From: Cyprinodon diabolis
Lineage: Eukaryota; Chordata; Actinopteri; Cyprinodontiformes; Cyprinodontidae
Reading direction: 5' to 3'
NCBI GenBank assembly: GCA_030533445.1
Contig: CM060080.1
Span: forward strand, 4,964,052-5,028,051
Length of the DNA stretch: 64,000 nt
The notes under the pieces are model-generated. The model did no database searches. It was not told the origin of the DNA and saw nothing but the letters and a program-made list of their open reading frames with translations. Positions 49,377 through 61,345 of the stretch are shown here, one piece after another. The translations under genes were made by a program, and so were the position numbers. Every line of letters begins with the position of its first letter. Positions within the stretch are counted from its first letter, which is position 1.

Positions 49377-49560
49377 GAAAAAGCTGACAGCTTTGGGCCA
49401 TCTCTCAGGTCGTGGATGACAGGCCCCCGGTGTCCGCACACTCACACCAACACACTGAGGCGATGTTCTGTGTGGCTCTCACAGCAGATGGAGCCCTGAA
49501 TGGCACGTCCTGGCACGAGAAGGTTACATCATGTAAATAAAATGATGCTCTGCCAGGCTT
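49377..49560 (+). CDS. Candidate terminal exon with poly(A) signal (speculative)
   Basis: A strong acceptor (GTCCTGTTCCTCCCACAG) opens an exon continuing the frame as EKADSFGPSLRSWM and on for 40 residues, stopping at TGA 49497-49499. AATAAA follows at 49536-49541. Together the three pieces would give a 73-residue basic protein of unknown function. It could be a long noncoding RNA or coincidence; no family is recognised. Confidence 0.3.
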
Positions 49561-50683
49561 TAATGATATCAGAACTTAATTCAGCTTCCGTGTTTAATGC
49601 CATGTGCACACCTCATTCAGCTCTATTCTGTACTGAGCATGCATCTGTAAGCCTCAGCTGGCAATGAAATCACATTTATGTTAATTATAAACCCGATTAT
49701 GATGTTTTAACTCAATGTATTCTTAGATTTAATATACTTTCTTGCTAACTGAGGTATTTTGGCAGTATTGTCCACTTTACAGTGCAGCCCTGCTGACCAT
49801 ATGCTGTTTAAAACTGATTATCATATTTGATTAATGTGAATTATACAAAATTACTGCAATATAATTGAACACAGTGGTCGTTTCTGGCTCTGTTCCCCAA
49901 CAGTGGACATGTGCTGACATGACTAACAGAGCTAAAAAGGCCAAGCAGCTGCAGAGGCAGACGTGACTTCTGGCTGAGCCAAAGGGGGAAAAAAGTTGAC
50001 TTTTGGAAGAACATGTCAATGTACTATTTACTTGGAAGCTCGCAGATGTTGCAAACATGTGGAGGTTTTATATAGTAGTTAACAGCAGGCCACTCTAAGT
50101 CTGCCACTCCCTCAGAAACAATTAACTGTAAACAGCCTAATGTCCTTTCCGCTGAGTATTAAGTTCATACTACTTCCACGCAGCGAGGAAGGCAGTGAAA
50201 ATCTGCTCTCGGTTCAGTGGGGGGGGTTTCTTTTTACAGTTTCTTTCTGTAGAGCTGCGGTTGTATAAATAAGACGCTTCATTTAAACAGCGGAGCAGAA
50301 ATTTTGTGGTGACGGCAAAGTGATCACGATGCTGAACTCTGTGACTCTGAGCCGGCTGCTCTTGTGTTGTTGCTGTGTTGAGACTCTCATTGAGAAATGC
50401 ATGAAGTCTTTTGTACAGAAGGGGCTTTTTTGATATTTTACCAGTAAATATAGCTGCTGTCTGATGACGTCTGATCTGATTAGTGTGCCATGAAAGGATC
50501 CACCGGGTAAAGGAATCTGGTTTGTGGAACATAACTAATATAGCTGTTTAAATAGATGACTGGACCTTTACGGCAGGTGGAAAATTCATTAAACTAAAAA
50601 AATCTGAAAAGGAGGAAAAGGGAATTAGAACTTATACTCATATTTTCTTGGTTCACTCTTCACATGTGTAAAGATACATATAT
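49561..50683. other. Intergenic, no gene seen
   Basis: The 120-codon minus frame at 50170-50532 has no recognised domain. No repeat boundary is apparent. Confidence 0.45.
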
Positions 50684-50684
50684 G

Positions 50685-50734
<50 letters not shown>
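50684..50734. repeat. Compound AT / GT microsatellite
   Basis: An AT run passes through TATG into an uninterrupted TG run of about 14 repeats. Confidence 0.95.
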
Positions 50735-50735
<1 letters not shown>

Positions 50736-50949
50736 ATCTAAATAAACTAGAATATCATGTAATCAGCACATTGTATATGGAACTAAAAGAGAGTCTCAAA
50801 ATGCTCATACATAAATTGGATTCACACATGCTGAATGACTCAGAACAACTTAAAAGGTGTAGTAGCGGATGGCTGTCTAAGACAGGTACCTCTACAAGAG
50901 AGAAAAACAGGTTAGTGACCACCATAATCTGACGGAGGATGATTATGAC

Positions 50950-51437
50950 TGACCTGGTTTGACAGTTCTGTCCATGCCCAGAGAATGAGGATGATTTCAG
51001 CAGTTTGGCTGATGAGACGCAGCTTACAGGGCATTAAAGTTCCAGATGCTGAAGCTCTGAAGGCTGCAGTGCTGGCAGAATAAGATCCAAGCAGACAAAG
51101 GAAGGCAGGGTAATCCAGAAGGCGGAATCAAGGACAGATCAAGTTCCAGTCCACAGTAGAATCCTATCAGAATCCAAAGACAGGTCAGGCAAACAGATCA
51201 GACAGGGGCAGGTAGCCTCAAAGGTCCAAATACAGAAATGGATCAGGAAATCAGAACACTATAGAAACGCTAGAGAACTCTCAACGCCAAAGGCTCAAGA
51301 ATAATCTGGCACTGATAACTGGATGCAAGAACCTTAAAGAGAGGCAGGAGCAGGTGGATCAGATGAGCAGTGATGAGAAACAGGACAGAGCAATTCAGCT
51401 AATGAAATGAGCAATCAAGACAGCCAAAATAATGACA
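50950..51437 (-). mobile_element. Solo-LTR-like repeat, diverged relative of 39718-40297
   Basis: On the minus strand it starts TGTCATTATTTTGGCTGTC and shares blocks with the other copy: (plus strand) CTATAGAAACGCTAGAGAAC, AATAATCTGGCACTGAT, GATCAGACAGGGGCAGG. The left border is uncertain. No coding remnants are present. Confidence 0.4.
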
Positions 51438-51966
51438 CATGCATTGGACAAGAGAAACAAATGTATTTTGAGGCTTACGAAAAGATATTAGTGGGGAAAA
51501 TTGCAGTTCTTTTAAAAAAATTTAGTCAAAGGAATCAATTCATAATTTTTTTTTTTTGACAGAACTGTTTGCTGACTAATTTAGTTCATGAAACTACATA
51601 TTTGGTTTTACGCTTAAAACTGACAATAAGCAGAGCTTTGGTCACAGGTAGTGTTCTATTTACAGAGCTTTAATAGCATTTTCTGTTCCTTTATATTTAA
51701 AAAGGCAATAGGCATTATTTTGGTGGTATTAGGTATGTTAATCAAAATACTTTAACAGCAACAAATACTTCTGTTTGTAAGTTTTCCACTAAATCCCATC
51801 TATTTAGATCAGTTTTCAGACTTTCCATTTGAGCTTTGGCTACAATTTAGCTCGCCACCATGAGTGTGTTCCTAAATGGTTGAATGACTGAACGTAGTGT
51901 AAGGCGCATTGGTCATGTTCTCCGACTTGAAAAGGCACTACACTATTTAACATTTACTTGGTGACT

Positions 51967-52603
51967 TAGGCCCCGTCCACACGAAAGTCAAAACGAACAC
52001 GAAACGCTAATATTTTCCAGAACGTTTGTCGTAAAGACGGAGACGTAAAATAAATGTCATCGTCCACACGAATGCATGAAAACGCTGCAAAATGTATGCC
52101 AGGCCTGTAAGTGGCGCTGTGGTGCCAAAGCAAAAATAGGCGACGAAATGTTGGGCATGCGCACTAATATTTATACATGGTTGCCCTGCGGGTCCATTTT
52201 AGTGGTTCAGTCAAATTCAGGTGATGAACTATGTCGTCTATATTGCTCTGTTCTTCCTGGAGATATTCCAGAAGAAGAAGATTCTGTTGTAAGCCCGACA
52301 GCAGGGTGAGTAGCATGAGCAGCAACCATTCAACACAGTACGGCGCCATTGTTGTTGTGATACTGTGTCGCGCATGCGTATTTAGAGGCGACGCTATGAC
52401 GCATGCGTGTAAAAAAAAATGCGGTTAGAGCTTAAAGATGGAAACGCGAAAACGGCGTTTCAAAATCTTCCCACTCTGAAGGCTGAATAAAAAAAAGATC
52501 GTTTACAGACCCCAGAAACGCCGTTTTCGTGTGGATGAGAGGCTGGTTTGGTGAAAAATTTGTGCGTTTAGGCCAGGGTTTGGCTTCGTGTGGACGGGGC
52601 CTA
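51967..52603. mobile_element. MITE with TAGGCCCCGTCCACACGAA termini
   Basis: The 637-bp element has exactly matching 19-base inverted ends, TAGGCCCCGTCCACACGAA, and a likely 3-bp duplication ACT (51964-51966 and 52604-52606). Inner sequence repeats AAAACG/CGTTTT words near both ends, and GCGCATGCGTA / GACGCATGCGTG near 52370-52410. A 3-bp target fits PIF/Harbinger-like or other superfamilies; there is no transposase to decide. The 77-codon frame inside is not recognised. Confidence 0.8.
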
Positions 52604-52689
52604 ACTCCTCTGTAGAATGTTTTTTCTCTGCGTGTCATGCAGGTTGACTTGGCAAATCTTGACTTACTCCTAGCCAACAACTAAAGTTA

Positions 52690-53205
52690 GCCTGAAATCA
52701 CAGATGCCCTCTGAGTGACAGAACATGGAAGTTCTGTTGCCAGCCAATGAATGCTTACTCTCTTATAAGAGAGAAAAAACAACTTTAAACAGAGGTGGTG
52801 GACTCAGATTCCAGCTTCCAAAAACATACAATTCAATCATAGACATGATCCCTTCCAGATATCACCAAACCATCACAGAGGAACGAGGGACCTACCCGCT
52901 CCAGCCGGTGAATACCTCCTTAACGACCGACCCCTAGAATCATAGACAGGTTCAGATATTACAGGCTAACGATGGAACTAAACGACCCATTCATCTGTTA
53001 CCATTTGCATGTTTCCAAGCAATACAAGGCCTTGTCCATATAAGACTCAAACTCACTGCGGATCCAGACATTTGAATTGAGAAAGCTTCCTGGAGAGGTG
53101 GCGAAACGTCTTCAAATCTTGAAAACCAAGTCCAGTGGATATTTTTTGAATTTTTACGGAATGACTATGACCTGGATGACTGAGAACCTTCATCAGCAAT
53201 GCTTA
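52690..53205 (+). pseudogene. Retroelement 3' fragment (GAAACGTCTT type)
   Basis: The frame at about 52785-52937 reads RGGGLRFQLPKTYNSIIDMI, then PSRYHQTITEERGTYPLQ, and ends at a stop. It is followed by GGCGAAACGTCTTCAAAT and CCTGGATGACTGAGAACCTT, a tail found after reverse transcriptase/GIY-YIG retroelements in fish, possibly Penelope-like. No catalytic part is left. Confidence 0.4.
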
Positions 53206-53633
53206 CATTAAACTGAGAAAATAAATCAGTTAATCAAATTAAGTTCATTCCCACAAATGATTAGTTCTGTGAAATGGCCGATTCATGAAAAGCAGAACAC
53301 TAAAATATATGTTGGATTTACAAACTACTCGTATTCATAACTGTCATTGCATTTGTGTGTGGATTTTTGCATACATTTGTACTGTATAATGTGTGTACAG
53401 GCAGGCCGTTGGAGATTATACTGCTGTACCAGAAATGGTAAATAAAGCATTTCATAAAATAAGCTGGTCATCTCATTGCTATAAGATGTTGTTGAATCAT
53501 TAATGTTAAACTATTTTGCAGCTATAAGCTAGTAAGCTATGCTAGGTAGTTAAGCAAGCACTTGTAGATTTTCTAACCTTACTAAAAAAACAAATGATCT
53601 AAAACAAGGCAGTATGCTTGTCGGTGTCACATG

Positions 53634-53765
53634 GCTCAGTGGTAGAGCAAATGCACCATATGTTGCAGCCAAAGTACTCTTTGAAGCTGCCCTGGGTTTG
53701 ATTCCCAGCCCCAGGCCATTTATTGCATGACTTCCCCTTCTCTCTCTGCCCTATTTAAGGAAATA
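53634..53765 (+). mobile_element. tRNA-derived SINE, second family
   Basis: It has a good A box (TGGCTCAGTGGTAGAGC) and B box (GGGTTTGATTCC) about 60 bp apart, then GCATGACTTCCCCTTCTCTC and CTGCCC. The intervening anticodon region does not fold as a tRNA, so this is a SINE head and not a tRNA gene. Confidence 0.7.
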
Positions 53766-54016
53766 TGAAGACAGGTTTGACAAAATCTCTGAAGCTGATG
53801 TTCTCAGACTCATATTCACAGAAGGTCTATCCTTTCTTCCAGATCCTCAGCCATAGGTAAAGGGGTCATCGAACCATCACAGGGAACCACCACTGAGTAA
53901 CTGACCCCTCCTGTGGCCCTCACCTTTCATCCTTCTCTCTGATGACTTAGCTCAGGGGACAGCTAGCAACCAAAAATTAAAAAAATATCTGAATCTCAAC
54001 ATATAAAAAAAATATG

Positions 54017-54199
<183 letters not shown>

Positions 54200-54502
54200 C
54201 CCTGCAGCAACAGATGGTGTGATGTTGTAGCATCCAATGCACATTCAATCCAGATTGTGCAACAAACAGAAAGATGCAGACTGAGCTAAAAGCTGCATGG
54301 AGAAAATTTTGTTTATGGCATCTGACAGGTAAAAGAACATTCCAAAGGAAAAAGAAAACTTTGAGTGAACCTGGAGAAGTTTCCAAGTAGTTTCAGCTGA
54401 AACTACTATTATTTATTTGTCATAAGACCAATAAGATGCTGATTTAATGAACACAAGGAACGAAGCTATTGTATGGACAAACCGTATAGCAGACCTAAAG
54501 GT

Positions 54503-54985
54503 AACCAAGTTTATTTATATAGCACAGTTCAGTGGCCAGGTAATTCAAATTGCTGTACATTAGGGAAAAAAGTCCATTGAAATGGCATAAATGCAACACA
54601 TAAGATGAATAAAAGTGACACATTAAAATAAGAGGATTATACAATTGAAAAAAAACAAAATAAAAGATTAAGACAATGGAATATAAGTTAGACTGGAAAC
54701 CTCACTGATGTTTACATCATACAGCCAAAGGCCACTTTCACAAGTTTTTCTGAGTTTATTCCACATTTTCAGCATAAAAACTACACTTCTCCATGTTTGG
54801 TTCTGGGTATGCAGAGTAGTAATTTATAGACTGCAGAAATATTTTAGCTGTGTCTTGTCTGCATATTTATGGTGAATTGATTTGAGCTAGGGGTATATGT
54901 ATGAAGAAGTATGTAGGTATCGAATAGGAGGGGCCCTTGGATGGACCCTTGAGGAATGCCACACTTGATTTTTGTTGTCTGTGAT
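54503..54985 (-). repeat. LINE 3'-end-like repeat (minus)
   Basis: It starts AGTTTATTTATATAGCACAG, with AATTCAAATTGCTGTACAT next, the reverse of a common fish LINE tail, and runs through TGGACCCTTGAGGAATGCCA, another block of such repeats. Not coding. Confidence 0.45.
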
Positions 54986-55079
54986 AGCCTTCTGTCACAC
55001 TCTAAAGCTGTGTGGTAACTTTTATATTTTTAATTTTCAAAATGAGTTGCAAATTACTTTAACTTAGCTATTTGCAGTG

Positions 55080-55640
55080 CACACATTTTGTTAACTTTAT
55101 TTGTCAGGTTGTTAGAGTTTTGTTAGAATGCAATTGATTAATATCTTTTTCTTTGAGTTGCCAGTTTCCTTTGAATGTGCTGCTGGAGGGCTGCAATGAG
55201 CTGCAGCTTTCCTCTCAATTGGTCATTGCTGGCTAATTAGCGGGTCGCACCATTTGTTGTAATGGGAAGGGAAATTTGTTTACCATTTGTTTAGATATTC
55301 TTAGTTTTGGGTAGTTTTGTTAATTTGTTAAATTTAAAAAGTACTTAGTGTCTGGCAGGTATTTATCTGTTTAATTAAGTTTATTTGTTTGTTAGTTTGT
55401 CAGTCAGTTATTCCCTTTGTGTGTCAACAGTGGTCTGATTAGCCACTATTTAAGTTTCCCTCATGTCTTGTTCAATTGGTCAATTTGTGCTTAAGTTCCT
55501 TATGTTAGTACCTGAATTGAAGTCTGTTTTGTTGTCCTCTGTTTTTGGGACCAGTGTATCCTTTTTTGAACACTTATTTTAAATAAATTAAGACCTTTTT
55601 TTTATTATAAGTTGTTTTCTGGCTGGTTTGTGCAAATCCC
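55080..55640 (+). repeat. Possible LTR-like repeat
   Basis: A T-rich stretch has a TATA-like CACTATTTAAG at about 55444 and AAATAAATTAAGACC near 55580, a promoter-then-poly(A) order like an LTR. Ends and duplication were not found. Confidence 0.25.
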
Positions 55641-58015
55641 TCACATTCTCTCTAATGTAAAGTTGCCTGTTGACACAAATTTCAACAAATAATGTGTTTT
55701 TGATTGATTGATTAGATTTTTTTGTTTTGTTTTGCAACTAAAATATACTTTACCTATTGAAACTTTTTACATGACTCTGCCACATGTAGAACATTTCCTC
55801 TCATTTGTTTTGCATGTGAATTGAGGTGCATGGTTTTCAGTTATGTTCTCTTATTTACCCATCACTAAGGATGAGTAAGGAAAACGTGCTTATATTAATT
55901 TATACAGAGAGTTTTATAAATCTAGACTTGCTTTTTTGTTCTAACATTTTTAAAACCTTAGTCAGTAATAAATTCATAGAGATGTTTTTTCACTAGATGC
56001 ATGTTCTTCCTTTACTCATTCTTTTTTTAAAGGAAATGTAATAATATGTCAACATGCTTTATATTGTTTAGTAGTCAACTGAAAAAAAAAAAAAAAACTA
56101 ACTTAGGTAGTCTCTTAATCAACCCAATAGCAAGTGTTCATGGAGTAATTACAAATGTTATATTGGAAATGCACTTTATTTTAAAACTTCTCCACCAATC
56201 CTGTTCCTCCTTATAAAGAATAACAGTGGTTATGTCTTTATTTTTATTATTTCTATCTGATTTATTTATGTTATTTGTAAAAATAATGGTTTCATATGTA
56301 TGACATATCAAGGTATAGAATTTAGAAATAATGTGTATCATGACTTTCAAAATCATGATGCTCAGTATCAGCTCTGACAGCTCACTTTGGACAACAGGTA
56401 CTATTTTACAAGCTGATTTCCAGATCCACCTCGCTCTCCACACAGTGAAGTGTAGGCAGCATTCTGATGCAGTCATCAGGGGGTGATTTCGTTGATGTAC
56501 GAGGAGACCTATTGCTCATCAGAAAGCTATCCGCCATGCTGATTGACTCATATGTAGAGCTGCTGGGATAATTTGTCACAGGGCTGGTGGGTCAATGGTC
56601 TTTGATTGGAACACGGTATGAAATGCAGGATTTCCACTGAGTTGAGTACTCTCATACTTTCGTACTCTGACTAGTGATCTCCCCTCTCCTTTTCTCCCCC
56701 TTTAATAGCTGGCTATTGAGCTTAAACTGCTACCTTATTTCTTTATTTAGATAAAAAAAAAAAAACTTTAACTTGGTTTCATCTTATTTTCTTCCCCTCA
56801 TTTTTCTGGCCTTTTCCTAGTCTTAGCCTGGGGGGTTGCTCAGCCTGTTGAAAGGTAACAGAATCTTCTGGAATGACCCACTGAAATCGCTGAGTTGGTT
56901 CACTGATGTTTTTTTGTCTGGTTGAAGAACATGGTACAAGACTGCTTTTCACCCAGATATCTGAAGGTGTGTATTACTGCACACTAAATGGAAAAAACTC
57001 TCTGACCCCGACTGACCTGGTTTAATGTGAAAGAAGAGGAGGTCAGGATCACATACATAAAGGCATATTTCCAAAATAAAAAGAAACTTTGTTTGAGACA
57101 CCTGTTCATTTTGCTGTTAAGTTTGAAACATAGGAACATGTGGCGCAGCAAGGCTCTGTAATGCTGCCAGATGCATGAGTATACAAGTTCAGCTGCGCTC
57201 TATAACTTTTAACACATCACAGCGGAAATCACAGCCTTGGCTAATGCTGAGCAGCTCAGTTCCCCTTCATTACCTCGCTCCACAAAAAAAAAAAAAATGA
57301 AGGGAAAAAGGAGGGAAGACAGCAAGGAGTGAAAATAATGAAGAAAGCATGTAAAGATCCAAAAAAATATGGAAAAATACCTGCAGTGACTTTCAAAAAC
57401 TACAACATCTTTCATCTGACTGTTTTGGCATTGCCAGGTGGGAGCTTCAGCACTAACATAGGTATGCCTAATCCTCTTTCATCAACAATATCACACAATG
57501 GGAATGCCTGTCCGAGTGAAGAAGGAGATTCATGCAGACATAAAAGGCTGATGGTGGAGTGTTGCATGTCTGTACCAACATTGTCCTGGACCTTATTATT
57601 CTTTTCACATAGCTGTAAGTCTAAACAAGACCTGCTTCCTGAAGAGAACTGCTGTGCACTCACTGCACTCACGCTGGCCCTGGTGTTCTGCTCCAACGTC
57701 AGTGTGGGTTTGTGTGTGCGAGGCTGCTGTGCCTTAGATGACCCTGCTTTCCTTCTATAGGGGCTTTCACTCTGCAAGAGCTCAGCCCCTGTTAGAAGTA
57801 GGCCTGTGCTGGTACCTCTTTCTGCCTCTCATTCTTGTGCAGACATCTCCCCTCTTTCATTCTGTCGCAACCCTCCCACCACAGCAGCAGCATTGAGTAC
57901 TTCCAGCTGCTGACACCAAATACAAACTCCTGTCCCACATGCACACTCTCAAATGAGATTTACAAAAGGTGGTATGGCTCGCACAAAGAATGCCCTCTCT
58001 AAACATGCACCTATA

Positions 58016-58018
<3 letters not shown>
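55641..58018. other. Intergenic, no gene seen
   Basis: A 143-codon plus frame (57329-57760) overlaps a 121-codon minus frame. Neither shows a recognised domain or a splice-compatible neighbour, so I do not call a gene. Confidence 0.45.

Positions 58019-58099
<81 letters not shown>
58019..58099. repeat. AT microsatellite (about 80 bp)
   Basis: Alternating TA run; Ile-Tyr ORFs across it are artefacts. Confidence 0.97.
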
Positions 58100-58100
<1 letters not shown>

Positions 58101-58245
58101 TATACTGTGACAGACAATTCAGAACAAACATCAGAATGTGAAAAAGAGGATAGTTAGATGACTTTGAATGTTACATGGGTGTTAATGCACGATGAGGACA
58201 GGCTGGATTTTAGCCTCTCAAAAATGGATATAATGTTGTTTTTAA

Positions 58246-59302
58246 CAGTGTTGTGCCTGAACGCGTTCATTGAACAAAAGTTCATGAACTCGTTCATATT
58301 TTGGACGAACGTGAACTGAACGTACTTTATTACTGCCTGATGAACGTTATTGTGAACTCGTTCATTCTGGTGTCTGTGAACGGCACGCTCTCTCAGTTCA
58401 GCTCCGTTCAATAGGTTGCCAGATTTCTATAGAGCCCTCCAGGCGAAACCCCGGCTAAATCACACCATAAACAGGCCTTAATATGTAGCGGGAAAAACAC
58501 CCAATCTGGCAACACCAGCTACCAGTGTCGTAGCCTACAGCTGCGTGCGTCATCAAAACAAAATGCAGCGTGGAAGCCACAGCAGCATGGAGGCGACCGT
58601 GGAGGCGACAAAGCTGCAGTATGATCACTTAAAACAGTTTTATGACCAGGTGGTCGGTGAGGATGATGGCAACGATCTTACATTTCTCTGCAAACTTTGC
58701 CCGCCGGCTTTCAGTAAAAAAATCCGCACTTCAGTAACATCCAAAGCAAATCTGAAACGGCATATGTACTGAAATGGAATTTCAAATGGAAAAAAATATT
58801 AAAATTAAAAAAACATTTGCTCCTTAAAGACTACTTTCCTGTTTTTCTTTTAATAATTCCTCATAAAAAAGACCATTCAAGCAGCACATTTTTCCTGATG
58901 TTTTTGAGAATATACTGTAGGGGTGAAAGCTGCAGCTGCTACTAGTGTGAAGTGAATGGACAGCAACAAAGCGTTAAAGCAACAACTGGGAAATGCTGTC
59001 CCCTCAATGCTAATGTAAACCCTGGTTGGATAAGGATTCAAAACTGGATATGAAGATGAAATCTGACGCACAGCTTCAGTGTTACAACTGATAAAATAAT
59101 TGCTGTCTGTGGTTCTACAGTAGGCTATGGTGTAATTGAGCAATACATGAACAAAAACGAATTATGAACTAGTTCATTTTTTGGAACTGTGAACTTAGTT
59201 CAACATTTTTAATTATGAACTATGAACTGAACTAGTTCATTTTAAAATGTGTGAACTGAACTTTGAACTAGTTCACGTAGAAAGAGAACTTTCCCAACAA
59301 TG
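58246..59302 (+). mobile_element. hAT transposon with BED-finger remnant, copy 1
   Basis: The 1057-bp element starts CAGTGTTGTGCCTGAAC and ends, reversed, CATTGTTGGGAAAGTTC. Flanks GTTTTTAA (58238-58245) and GTTTTCAA (59303-59310) form an 8-bp duplication with one mismatch. Both subterminal regions are packed with GAAC/GTTC words, such as GAACTAGTTC palindromes at the right end. A truncated BED-finger ORF lies at 58545-58772. A second copy begins at 63621 and differs by about 10 substitutions in the 380 bases visible. Confidence 0.88.
58545..58772 (+). pseudogene. hAT transposase N-terminus with BED zinc finger, truncated
   Basis: The frame encodes 75 residues. From about residue 47 it reads FLCKLCPPAFSKK and then SKANLKRHMY, the C-x2-C and first H of a BED-type zinc finger that binds transposon ends. 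It stops right after HMY, so the last ligand and the whole RNase-H-like catalytic region are missing. The start could be either Met1 or Met7 (MQRGSHSSMEATVE). It cannot transpose by itself but may be mobilised by a full-length relative. Confidence 0.65.
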
Positions 59303-59310
59303 GTTTTCAA

Positions 59311-60011
59311 ATGCAACCTTCTTAGACAATGGTTTGAAAAAAAAAGATTAAATACCCAGTATCAGGGGGAATTTATCATTAAGCAAAACTAGGCAGTTGT
59401 CTAGGGCCCCAAATTCCTGGGGGCCCCATAAAACTCCCTTTACATGTATGGTTAATACAGCTATTATCTATCTGTGTACATATTTCATCTTGATTTAATA
59501 TTTATATTGAACTTTTTTATAGATATTTTCACTATTTTATACTTTAACAGTAAGCTGCTCTGGAACCCTCGAAATTTTTTTTAATTTAATTTCATATTAA
59601 CGTGTGGAAAGGACAAATAAAACAGCTTGAAACATGATGTTGAAATGGCATATTGTTCTTATTTCTACTTTAGTATTTGATTGTGTTGATTTTCTTCACT
59701 AAAGGGTAAAAAGGACAGGGAGGAAAAAGCTGAATCAAAATAACAGTAAGTAAGTAAGCAGTGAAGAGAGAGATAAGGAAGATACTGTGCCAGAGCTGTA
59801 TAAGTTAATAAATAAATCAAATGTTTATTTCATGATACTTGAAGTATTTTGTAAGATTATAATAGAAATATGTATATAAACTTGATTTCCTTCACAGTAG
59901 CAAACAGATATGCACTACCATCAACATAATAATGTAATAGTGCTTGGGTCTTTATTTTTTATTTTTTTAATTAATTAATTAATTAATTAATTAATTAATT
60001 AATTAATTAAT

Positions 60012-60047
<36 letters not shown>

Positions 60048-60285
60048 TAAATCAGATAGATTTATTATTTTAAATAATTAAGTAAATATGAACCAACTTA
60101 TTTCTATTATACTGGAATGTCTTTTGTGACAAATTTCTAATCGCTTGGATAGAAGCTTTAGAGATGAAATAAAAATCAAGTTTACATGTTTATAATGGCT
60201 GAAATGTCTGGCAGGGAAAGAGGAAAAGAAAAATGCACCACTTAGCCTATTCAAAAATAATAATGATGTTGCTTTTGCTCCCTAT
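59311..60285. other. Intergenic with decayed repeats
   Basis: The stretch 59395-59440 carries a GGGCCCC...GGGGGCCCC imperfect palindrome of the sort found in fish DNA repeats. Otherwise AT-rich with no gene. Confidence 0.4.
59968..60046. repeat. Compound tetranucleotide microsatellite
   Basis: (AATT)n passes without a break into (TTTA)n at about 60011. Confidence 0.95.
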
Positions 60286-60288
60286 GAC

Positions 60289-60735
60289 ATGGGTGTAGGT
60301 TTGCATAGGGACCATAGGGACATGTCCCTACCAAAATTTTGGACCCACCCACTTGTCCTAACCAATAATTCAATGTGAATAACATGTTTAGAATTTACAA
60401 TACGGCGTTGTTGCAGCAGTCACTTCTTTTCCTCTCGCAGCTTCGTTGCCTTGTAGTTGCTGCTGCTGCTCTATCTGAGTGCCTGCCTGGTCTTTCCTGT
60501 CCCTTTTACTTAGCAGCACAAGTAAAGGGCTGGTTATCCTCCCGCAGCAGTGTGTTGCGGTGAGCTCATCCCAGATACTTTTGATTTATGCCCAATATTG
60601 AAGCGTCGTGTGCGCTATGTTATTCCACGCCACAACGCAGGAGGGACAATCACGAACTAGCTGTGGGTCTAGATACGGCCGAGGCGGTGAGGATGTGGAA
60701 AATTGCAAGGGGCAAGTTTGTCGACGAGTCATAGT
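60289..60735 (+). repeat. hAT-like DNA repeat fragment
   Basis: It begins CATGGGTGTAGGTTTG, then GGGACATGTCCCTACCAAAA, words of a common fish hAT-derived repeat. The right end was not found. The 62-codon frame is not recognised. Confidence 0.35.
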
Positions 60736-60762
60736 TTTAGACTTCGAATAAGACAGACTTAA

Positions 60763-61345
60763 GGGCAGTTTATACTTCTGCAACCACACATGTCAAATGT
60801 CGCTTGGGTCTGGTAACGTACCAGTTTTGCTGGTATGCTTCTGCACCGCCGGTCTGGAATTTCTAGGGACGCACAGCAGTTTCCTGCAGAAGCGCAAGGG
60901 GGAGCCTATTCAAGAACTCGCGAGAACTTCGGCGGCGCCGGCGGGAGTTTATCTTCCAAAATAACAATGGCGCGTCTGCAAGATATCACGGTCACAGAGA
61001 TTGATCTAGAGTTGCTTAACATCAAAGAGGAACAGGTTCTGTTAATGGAGTTGGCAAAAAGACTGATTAAACTTTCGTCGTAGTTGTCCATTGTAGTTGT
61101 TCCTCGGTTTTTAAAAACTGCGTGCCCCAGCCCCGAATCGAGAAGGACGACCACACAGACAGTTGGAAAGGCATACCAGGGACCAATCACAGTTGCTTTT
61201 TGTCCGCGCACTTCCGCTTGAGGTCTGCACGGGTTTGCGGCCGTTCGACGCATAGTCAGGATTTTTCTGAGGTGCGCGACGACGGTTGCAGAACCTCTGA
61301 CCGGGGGGCTTGGTTCCCCGCACAGAGTGAATACACAGAGTGTAC
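60763..61345 (+). repeat. CpG-rich DNA-transposon-like repeat with short ORF
   Basis: It starts TTAAGGGCAGTTTATACTTC, similar to the MITE-like end at 16471. A frame from 60967 reads MARLQDITVTEIDLELLNIK and stops within 39 codons. The sequence is unusually CpG-rich for this window. A Harbinger-like origin is possible, but the matching right end is absent. Confidence 0.35.

Noticed and set aside
53634..53710. Possible tRNA gene (good A and B boxes)
   Set aside because: The anticodon and acceptor arms do not pair, and a SINE body follows, so it is a tRNA-derived SINE head.
57329..57760. 143-codon plus-strand frame
   Set aside because: A 121-codon frame is also open on the opposite strand; there is no recognised domain, and no signal peptide, promoter or splice context.
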